Source: Campylobacterales bacterium (GTDB lineage: Bacteria; Campylobacterota; Campylobacteria; Campylobacterales; JALSKU01). From it: 7,886 nt of DNA. The notes under the pieces are model-generated. The model was not told where the DNA came from. It was given only the letters and a program-made list of their open reading frames with translations, and did no database searches. This document shows positions 1 through 5,892 of the stretch, piece after piece. Position 1 is the stretch's first letter. Each line of letters starts with the position of its first letter. A program made the position numbers and the translations under genes. The stretch spans positions 1 to 7,886 of the forward strand of contig JALVWW010000275.1 of assembly GCA_027023175.1 (NCBI GenBank), read 5' to 3'.

Positions 1-296
1 AATTCCTCTATGAGAGGATACCATGCATACATAGGACCGTGACTGAGTACCCCTACACTGAGTGCTACAATCCATGCCTTTAAGCCACTCTCTTTTGAAA
101 GGTGTCTTGAGAGTTCTTTCGGATTTATAAAGTGATTGATAATAGCTGTAAGCAAAATGACAAGAAGTAAAACAGGGGAAATTTTTAAAAGCAACATTCC
201 GGCAGCCTTTAGTGCAATTTCCGCTTTGAAGGGAAAAAGTATGAGCAATATCCCATATAAACCTATGATAATAAAAAGGAATTTTATCCCTTTCAT
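1..296 (-). CDS. Permease family membrane protein, second half of a split permease (partial)
   Basis: The gene begins at ATG 296-294 and runs off the left edge, leaving 98 codons open without a stop. The visible protein starts MKGIKFLFIIIGLYG and shows three hydrophobic stretches at about residues 4-22, 34-55 and 72-92. The segment LSHGPMYAWYPL at residues 84-95 is, from memory, typical of the C-terminal half of small two-gene permeases of the DUF318/YraQ/ArsP_1 group. The start overlaps the stop of the upstream gene as ATGA, and an AGGA Shine-Dalgarno sequence lies at 308-305, eight bases before the ATG, so translational coupling is likely. The likely role is an inner-membrane transporter subunit with an unknown substrate. 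ArsP relatives export organoarsenicals, but nothing here shows that specificity. The gene itself is well supported, the family assignment moderately. Confidence 0.8.
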   Translation of the reverse strand, partial: MKGIKFLFIIIGLYGILLILFPFKAEIALKAAGMLLLKISPVLLLVILLTAIINHFINPKELSRHLSKESGLKAWIVALSVGVLSHGPMYAWYPLIEE

Positions 297-703
297 CCAA
301 TGATTCCTATCGTCCAAACAGTTGTAACTGAAATGATAAAGGTAAATATAACAGCCAAAATATTCCTCAAAATCGTAAACCTTATCCCAAGTACCGATGC
401 TTCAAGAGGAAGCTGCACGATACCGAGTGTTACCCACGCAAGCATAAAAGCACTGACTCCATACATGGAAACCCCGTCTTTTAAAAGTTCACCTCCCAAG
501 ATATAACTGATTATTGCCTGTCCTACGGCAATGGCACCTACAAGAAGTCCGATAAAAGTATCATAAAAAGCATTTTTTACAAACAGGCTTGAGAGCATCG
601 TAGGAGTTATAAAAGCTTTAAATATCCCGACAAGCCCTATGATGCCAAGTATCATAGGGGATAGAGATAAAAAGTTTTTAAAAGATTTTTTTATGGCATT
701 CAT
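293..703 (-). CDS. Permease family membrane protein, first half of a split permease
   Basis: This 136-residue protein is almost wholly membrane-embedded, with hydrophobic segments at about residues 13-32, 49-72, 78-100 and 112-135. There is no cleavable signal peptide; the short N-terminus MNAIKKSFKN is basic. The patch SYILGGELLKDGVSMYG (residues 66-82), followed by AWVTLGIVQLPLEASV (89-104), resembles the N-terminal half of DUF318/YraQ-type permeases that several Campylobacterota carry as two adjacent short genes. The start is ATG 703-701 with AGGA at 714-711, seven bases upstream. The stop overlaps the next gene as ATGA. Full-length YraQ/ArsP permeases are much longer, so this gene and the next probably make one transporter from two chains. 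The substrate is unknown. Family recognition is from memory of homologues, not a search. Confidence 0.8.
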   Translation of the reverse strand: MNAIKKSFKNFLSLSPMILGIIGLVGIFKAFITPTMLSSLFVKNAFYDTFIGLLVGAIAVGQAIISYILGGELLKDGVSMYGVSAFMLAWVTLGIVQLPLEASVLGIRFTILRNILAVIFTFIISVTTVWTIGIIG

Positions 704-753
704 TATATTTTCCTATTTTCCGTATTTAAAGGGATTATATAGCAAAAGAGATT
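704..753 (-). promoter_or_regulatory. Candidate sigma-70 promoter for the permease pair
   Basis: The 50-base gap between the dlp2 stop and the permease start holds, on the minus strand, a perfect TATAAT at 739-734 in the context TTTTGCTATATAAT. Campylobacterota vegetative promoters typically have a strong -10 box preceded by T-rich sequence and little or no -35 box, which fits. The transcription start would fall near 727, leaving a leader of about 25 bases with AGGA at 714-711 before the ATG. No convincing -35 hexamer is visible. A+T-rich DNA gives such matches by chance, so this is a moderate call. Confidence 0.45.
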
Positions 754-2784
754 TTATTTTTCTGAAGAGTTCTTTAGTTTGTCGGCGAGCGAGTCTAAAG
801 TTTGAATTTTTCTAAAGTAAATATCTTTCTTCTCCTGTAAAAAAAGCTCTTTTTTACTTAAGATTTTTTTAAACTCCTGCTGCAGTCCTTCAAAGCTTTT
901 GTATAAAAAGTTTCTTTTGGATTTTATGAGGTTGTCAAGCTTGCTAAAAGAAAAATGGATCTTAACTTGTTCGGTTATCTCTTTGTCGCCGGGTTTGTAT
1001 ATAGTAAAATTTATTGGATCTTCCTCGAAAAAAGAGACCGATTCGTATATTCTTCTTTTAAAAAATGCCACAGTCGTTTTTGTAGCGTTTTGATAATTAA
1101 ATTCCAAAGCCCCCTGTATGTATCCAAAGTCATGCTCAAGTTTGGATATGGTGTCGGTATATGAAAGTACAAAATCTTTTAAAATATTTTCATAAACTTT
1201 TGATACAAATCTTCTTAGATTTGCAAACTCTCTGTCACTTGCAATTTCTCTATTTTTGGATGTTAGCTCATAAAGTTCCTGCCAGGATTTTACACTGTTT
1301 TCAAGTTTTGTGTATAAATGCTCTATCTCTTTTTTTGCATTTTGTTCGCTCTCTTTTAAATCTTTTAAAACTTTTTTTAACAGTTTTTCTATCTTTTCAT
1401 CATCATAAAAAAGATTTTTATATATATTTTCACTGTCAAACCATGGAAAATCATACGGAATTTTCTCTATACTGCTTTTTGACAGCAGGGAGCCTTTTTT
1501 TTCCTGATATCTATAGCGGGTGGTGGTTTTTAGGTTCGAGTAGATTTCATTGCTTATGAGGGTTATAATTTTTTCAAGCTCACTGTAGATGAGATACAAC
1601 TCTTTTGCATATTTTTGTTTTGGAAGATTGAAGTATGTATCAAGTTCTTTGTGATAATTTGTCAGTATTGCCAAAAGTTTGTCAAAAACCGTGATAATGA
1701 TTTTATACTGTTCGGTTAAAATATTGCAGATTTCGACCAAATCTTTTTTGATAGATTTTTCTTTTGCCCTGCTTGCATAAGGCCTTATCTCTTTGTCGAT
1801 AAAATCTATTACTCTGGTTATATTTGAGGCTTCAAGCAGTTGTAAATTTTTGCTAAAATCTATATTTAAAATATCATCAACCTCTTTTTTAAATTCTGCA
1901 AAATTTTTTTTGAAAAATGATAAATCTTCATGCAAATGTTGTTGTAACTCTTTTTCAAAGGCAGATGAAAGCTCTTTTACTTTTTCTTGTATCATTTGCT
2001 GTTTATCATCTTTTCTGGCATTGAGGGCTGATTTGGCCGATATTGCAACAACTTCATCGAAAAAACCGGTAAATTTGTCTTTTATATAGCTTATGGTTTT
2101 GTTTACATCTTTTTCATCAAACCTGTCTTTTTGGTTCAATACACACAGGGATTTGATATTGGAATTTTTTAAAAGCCGGTTTAGAGCTTTTTCTTCACTC
2201 AGTTTTCCGGCATTGTCTATAAGTGTCAGCCAAATAATTCCATCAACATCTTTTAAGACATTCAGGGTTGTTTTTGTATCTTGAATAGATTGAGAATTAA
2301 GACCCGGAGTATCAACAAATGTTATATCTTTGAGGGTATCATGCGGGATATAAAGGGTTAAATATTTGATATCTTCTATGCTATGTCTTTGGTCTGTAAA
2401 ATTTTGGAGATTTTGCACAGGATGAAATTCGACTCTTCCGTCATTAAAATGAATTTCAAGCTTGTACTCGTCACCATATTTTATAAAGTTTACTTTGGAG
2501 GTTACGGGAGTGACGCCTGTCGGTAATATATCTTTTGAGATCAAAGCATTCAAAAAAGTTGACTTCCCGCTTGAAAATTGCCCTGTAACCGCAACTTTCA
2601 TAGGCTCTTTAGCTCTTATGGAGAGTTTGTTTAAAACACTGGTTAGGGTTTGAGAAGGGTAAAATTCACTTTTTGTCAATATACTTTTAGCATATTTGAT
2701 TTGCTCATCTATACTGTTTCCAAATTCTGTAACTTTAGAGTGTATATCTTTATATTCTTTGACAAAAGTTTCTATAATTTTCAA
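754..2784 (-). CDS. Dynamin-like GTPase, DLP2-like (second of pair)
   Basis: This 676-residue large GTPase has its G domain near the N-terminus: P-loop GQFSSGKS at 68-75, switch I threonine in GVTPVTSKV (90-98), G3 DTPG at 158-161, G4 NQKD at 217-220 and a possible G5 SAKS at 249-252. Residues from about 260 to the end are predicted helical and rich in Lys and Glu, as in the neck and trunk of bacterial dynamin-like proteins. No clear transmembrane segment is seen, so membrane contact would be through a paddle or amphipathic helix. The start is TTG 2784-2782: an in-frame stop lies at 2799-2797, AGGA sits seven bases upstream at 2795-2792, and TTGA overlaps the stop of the upstream gene. By position and size it corresponds to C. 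jejuni Cj0412 (Cj-DLP2), which forms a heterotetramer with its neighbour and tethers membranes. The pairing here is inferred from synteny and domain layout. Confidence 0.9.
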   Translation of the reverse strand: MKIIETFVKEYKDIHSKVTEFGNSIDEQIKYAKSILTKSEFYPSQTLTSVLNKLSIRAKEPMKVAVTGQFSSGKSTFLNALISKDILPTGVTPVTSKVNFIKYGDEYKLEIHFNDGRVEFHPVQNLQNFTDQRHSIEDIKYLTLYIPHDTLKDITFVDTPGLNSQSIQDTKTTLNVLKDVDGIIWLTLIDNAGKLSEEKALNRLLKNSNIKSLCVLNQKDRFDEKDVNKTISYIKDKFTGFFDEVVAISAKSALNARKDDKQQMIQEKVKELSSAFEKELQQHLHEDLSFFKKNFAEFKKEVDDILNIDFSKNLQLLEASNITRVIDFIDKEIRPYASRAKEKSIKKDLVEICNILTEQYKIIITVFDKLLAILTNYHKELDTYFNLPKQKYAKELYLIYSELEKIITLISNEIYSNLKTTTRYRYQEKKGSLLSKSSIEKIPYDFPWFDSENIYKNLFYDDEKIEKLLKKVLKDLKESEQNAKKEIEHLYTKLENSVKSWQELYELTSKNREIASDREFANLRRFVSKVYENILKDFVLSYTDTISKLEHDFGYIQGALEFNYQNATKTTVAFFKRRIYESVSFFEEDPINFTIYKPGDKEITEQVKIHFSFSKLDNLIKSKRNFLYKSFEGLQQEFKKILSKKELFLQEKKDIYFRKIQTLDSLADKLKNSSEK

Positions 2785-5105
2785 GAGTTTATCCTGTCAG
2801 CTTTGGTTTCCAAGTTTCTCAAGCGAGTCAATTTTTCATATAAAAGTTCTCTTTTTTTATCTTTTTCATATTCACTAAGAGAATTCTCTTTAATCTTGCG
2901 CGAAAGTATCTTTTCTTGATCATTTAGTTTGTTTTGCAGTTCGTCTAATGGTATTTGTAGCTCATTTTGATACTCTTTTAGTTTTTGTTTGTTTAAGGTT
3001 TCCAATGCTTCTTCAATTGAAGCCTTCAATGCTTTAAAATGTTCTTTTATAAGAGTCAAGATGCTATTTTGAAGAGTGTCAATATGTTTTAACTTACTGT
3101 TTTTATAACTTTTTGATATAAGCTGCTTTATAATGGTATTGCTGCTTAAAATAACTTTATCTATGATTTCATTACTTAATTTTTGATGGTACTCATTTTT
3201 GTCAATTTTGACCTGAAGAGTGGGAAATTTGTTTGAGATTTTTTCCTTAGATAACATTATCTGTTTATAAAGGGCATAATTATAATCCCTAAATATATCA
3301 AGAAGCCCATCTTTTTTACCATTTTCAAATATATACTCCACTCTTTCATTTTTTGGCAGTGAACCGTTTTTTTGGAGTTCATAGCGTATATCATCTACCA
3401 CTCTTTGAGTAAGAATTTCACACAGTGTATCAATTTTATCGAAAACTGTTTTTTTATAAGCGGATGATTGCTCTTTTATATAAAAAAGCTCAAGCTTTAG
3501 CTCCTCTTTTATATTTGAAAGCAGTTGCCTGTGCTCCTTGTTTTTGTTTTCCAACTCTTTGGCAAGAGTTTTTATTTCATCTTTTGTCTTGGAAAGAAGC
3601 TGAAGGTCAAATTCAATATTTTCTATTTTATTTTTTATGATATTTTTTAGTTTTATTTTTATAGAGTTTATTACAATCTTATTTTTTTCATTCTCTTTTC
3701 CAAAAAGCAGATTGCGAATTGATTTTTCAACTTCCAAGAGTCCCGTTTTATTTAAATCATACCCCTTTTGCTTTGCCATTACGGGATTGGTTTTACAAAA
3801 AAGAGCTTCTTTTGCACTCAGGGGGATAAATTCCAGTTTTTGAAGTATAAAGTTGTATTTGTTACTATGATTTATATTTTGCAAACTCTTTTTTATACTG
3901 TTTTTTGTATAAGACAACACTTCTTCAAGTTCTTGCTTTGTAACAGTATCAGCTTTTGTCAAAACTATGATAAGTTTTGAAATGCTGTGATAGAGGAGGG
4001 TATTTATAATAAAATTTATATCACTTAGGGTCGCAGCCTGGTTTACATTCATAAGATGTATCAGAGTATCACATTTTCCAAGATATGACTTTGTAATTTC
4101 TTCTCTTTGGATAACAGGGTCGTCAAGCCCCGGAGTATCTACTATCTCTATACCTTCTTGTAAAAAATCTATATCATTGTAAAGCTCTATAGACTGGACA
4201 AGATTGCAAAGTTTTGAAGGGTGATTTGCGGATGTAAACTTAGGTAGTTCTTCCGGAGTGATATGCACTGTTTTATTTTCGGGTTTTATATATTGTTTTA
4301 TATTATCTTTAAAGATTTTTTTTGTTTCTTTGGCAAATTTAGCTATAGAAGGGATGGTGTCTGCTTCGTTTTCTATTTTTTGCCACTCTTTTTCACTCCA
4401 AAATTTTACAACAGCCTTTGATTCTTTTGCATACTTGATGACACTCAAGTTTGCAGTCTCAGGTACTACAGAAGTACCCAGTAGTTCTTGACCTAAAAGA
4501 GCGTTTAGCATGGTTGATTTGCCGGAATTAATGATACCGGTTACTCCTATGGAAAATTTTTGGGAATTTAGAGTCTTTTTTATCTCTTTTAGGCTTTGGT
4601 ATGTTATATGTTCATACTCATTTATGATATCTTTTATAAAATTTTTCTGAGTGAAAAAATAGTCTGTATCAAAATTTTTTATGTTTTCTCTTTCTTTATA
4701 TAAGATTCTGTTTTCTTTTTTAATTTTAATGATTTTAAGGATATTTGTCAGTTTGTTGTACTCCTCTTTTGTGATAATTTCACTCTTTTGCAAAAAAGAG
4801 AAGTAGTTTTGCAGGATTTCAAAGTCTTTTATTTTGATATGATGATTTAAAAATTCCAGTATATTGTATTGATAGTCATATATATCATCGATAGTTGCGG
4901 AGCCGTGTTGAAAATATTTAGAAATCAACTCTTTAAAAGTTAAAGTGGATAGAAACTCATTGATATTTTTTCTATTAACTGATAAAAATATAGCAGCAAT
5001 CTCTAAAAAATCATCTTTTATCTGTGATCTAAAATCTATATAGCAATGCTTTTGGCGGTGTCTTAGTCCATGATAAAGTAGAAAATAATCTTCAACAATA
5101 TCCAT
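2781..5105 (-). CDS. Dynamin-like GTPase, DLP1-like (first of pair)
   Basis: This 774-residue protein (numbered from ATG 5105-5103) has a helical N-terminal region of about 180 residues before the G domain, unlike its partner. The GTPase motifs are complete: P-loop GIINSGKS at 190-197, switch I threonine within VVPETANLS (about 213-221), G3 DTPG at 323-326, G4 TKAD at 383-386 and G5 SAKE at 430-433. The rest is helical, with strong coiled-coil character at about 485-545 and 690-770. It corresponds by order and layout to C. jejuni Cj0411 (Cj-DLP1), whose complex with DLP2 bridges membranes; GTP-dependent membrane remodelling at the inner membrane is the likely role. A TTG lies directly before the ATG at 5108-5106, but AAGGGAG at 5116-5110 leaves only one base to the TTG and four to the ATG, so ATG is preferred. 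The end overlaps the next gene by four bases. The DNA is visibly more A+T-rich than frdA. Confidence 0.9.
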   Translation of the reverse strand: MDIVEDYFLLYHGLRHRQKHCYIDFRSQIKDDFLEIAAIFLSVNRKNINEFLSTLTFKELISKYFQHGSATIDDIYDYQYNILEFLNHHIKIKDFEILQNYFSFLQKSEIITKEEYNKLTNILKIIKIKKENRILYKERENIKNFDTDYFFTQKNFIKDIINEYEHITYQSLKEIKKTLNSQKFSIGVTGIINSGKSTMLNALLGQELLGTSVVPETANLSVIKYAKESKAVVKFWSEKEWQKIENEADTIPSIAKFAKETKKIFKDNIKQYIKPENKTVHITPEELPKFTSANHPSKLCNLVQSIELYNDIDFLQEGIEIVDTPGLDDPVIQREEITKSYLGKCDTLIHLMNVNQAATLSDINFIINTLLYHSISKLIIVLTKADTVTKQELEEVLSYTKNSIKKSLQNINHSNKYNFILQKLEFIPLSAKEALFCKTNPVMAKQKGYDLNKTGLLEVEKSIRNLLFGKENEKNKIVINSIKIKLKNIIKNKIENIEFDLQLLSKTKDEIKTLAKELENKNKEHRQLLSNIKEELKLELFYIKEQSSAYKKTVFDKIDTLCEILTQRVVDDIRYELQKNGSLPKNERVEYIFENGKKDGLLDIFRDYNYALYKQIMLSKEKISNKFPTLQVKIDKNEYHQKLSNEIIDKVILSSNTIIKQLISKSYKNSKLKHIDTLQNSILTLIKEHFKALKASIEEALETLNKQKLKEYQNELQIPLDELQNKLNDQEKILSRKIKENSLSEYEKDKKRELLYEKLTRLRNLETKADRINS

Positions 5106-5152
5106 CAAACTCCCTTATCTTTTGGTAGTATAAGGGAGTTTGAAAACTCCCC
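5105..5152 (-). promoter_or_regulatory. Alternative hairpins over the dlp1 ribosome binding site
   Basis: The spacer between frdB and dlp1 contains a perfect 14-base inverted repeat, arms 5105-5118 and 5130-5143, with an 11-base loop. In the minus-strand transcript its 3' arm contains the Shine-Dalgarno AAGGGAG (5116-5110) and the A of the dlp1 ATG, so folding would hide the start site. A further copy of GGGAGTTT (minus strand, 5151-5144) lies upstream and can pair with the same middle arm (5141-5134), giving about seven pairs with a UUCA loop. The two folds exclude each other. No U-tract follows the main hairpin, so a classical intrinsic terminator is unlikely. Possible effects are lower dlp translation relative to frd, or stabilisation of the frd mRNA 3' end. 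The base pairing is seen directly; the function is inferred. Confidence 0.65.
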
Positions 5153-5163
5153 ATTTGATATGT

Positions 5164-5892
5164 TTATCTTAGCTCTACCAGCTTTCTTCTCATATAAGCT
5201 ATCTTGGTTTGAAGAGGTAGGTTTTTAGGACAGTTATCTTCACAACCAAGAAGTGTCATGCAACCAAATACCCCATTGTCATCGCCGACTAATTCATAAT
5301 AGTCTTCCATGGTTCTTTCATCATGAACATCTACTTCAAACCTGGCAACCCTGTTTAGTCCGACAGCACCGACAAAATCAGGTCTCATTATCTTGGTCCC
5401 ACAGGCTGCTACGCAGATACCGCACTCTATACATCTGTCAAGCTCAAAAGTTGCCTGAGCTGATTCTGGCTCGACTCTCTCTTCAAGTCTTGCAATATCA
5501 ACTTTTTTAGATGAGTGTATCCAGCTTTCAACTCTTTCACACATACCATGCATCCATTCACCTGTATTGACAGATAAATCTTTTAAAAGTTTAAATGCAG
5601 GCATTGGTAAAAGTTGGATTTTACCGTCTTTAAATTCACTTGTCAAAGTTTTACATGCGAGTCTTGGTTTGCCATTTATCATCATACCGCAACTTCCACA
5701 GATTCCGGCTCTGCATACAAAGTCAAAAGAGAGATCAGAATCAAGATGCTCTCTTATGTAATTTAATGCAACAAAAAGAGTCATTCCCGGAGTCTCTTTT
5801 AGTTTGTACTCTACAAAGTGTGGCTTTGATGCCTTTACTTGAGGATCATACTTTAATGCGGTTATGGTTAATTCTCTTCCTTCATTACTCAT
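5164..5892 (-). CDS. frdB: Fumarate reductase iron-sulfur subunit
   Basis: FrdB carries electrons from the membrane cytochrome b subunit FrdC to the flavin of FrdA in menaquinol:fumarate reductase. Numbered from ATG 5892-5890 (242 residues), the N-terminal ferredoxin domain has the [2Fe-2S] cysteines 60, 65, 68 and 80 in CRAGICGSCG and the following segment. The C-terminal domain has CIECGICVAAC, giving C154, C157, C160 and C221 for [4Fe-4S] and C164, C211 and C217 for [3Fe-4S], by analogy with E. coli FrdB. All three clusters are therefore intact. The sequence and length closely match W. succinogenes FrdB (239 residues, from memory). Three ATGs follow one another at 5898, 5895 and 5892; AGGAG at 5903-5899 touches the first and is six bases from the third, so the third is chosen. 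It overlaps the end of frdA by eight bases, implying coupled translation. The complex may also run as a succinate dehydrogenase. Confidence 0.97.
   Translation of the reverse strand: MSNEGRELTITALKYDPQVKASKPHFVEYKLKETPGMTLFVALNYIREHLDSDLSFDFVCRAGICGSCGMMINGKPRLACKTLTSEFKDGKIQLLPMPAFKLLKDLSVNTGEWMHGMCERVESWIHSSKKVDIARLEERVEPESAQATFELDRCIECGICVAACGTKIMRPDFVGAVGLNRVARFEVDVHDERTMEDYYELVGDDNGVFGCMTLLGCEDNCPKNLPLQTKIAYMRRKLVELR

Noticed and set aside
1..703. Single permease gene broken by a frameshift
   Set aside because: Each half has its own ATG and AGGA Shine-Dalgarno at normal spacing with a clean ATGA overlap, and similar split pairs are known in relatives as I recall them.
1161..1559. Plus-strand open frame of 132 codons
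   Set aside because: It is fully antisense to the dlp2 helical region. The Phe/Leu/His-rich product mirrors Lys/Glu-rich coding DNA and has no recognisable start context.
754..5105. Anti-phage defence island based on the dynamin-like proteins
   Set aside because: Some bacterial dynamins affect phage infection, but there are no mobile elements, nucleases or other defence genes nearby, and the position behind frdB looks like conserved core-genome synteny.
5106..5108. TTG as the dlp1 start codon
   Set aside because: It is one base from the Shine-Dalgarno AAGGGAG, too close for initiation. The adjacent ATG at 5105-5103 has better spacing and a stronger codon.
5105..5143. Rho-independent terminator after frdB
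   Set aside because: The stem is strong, but no U-run follows it in the minus-strand transcript; it is followed at once by the dlp1 coding sequence. Partial attenuation remains possible.
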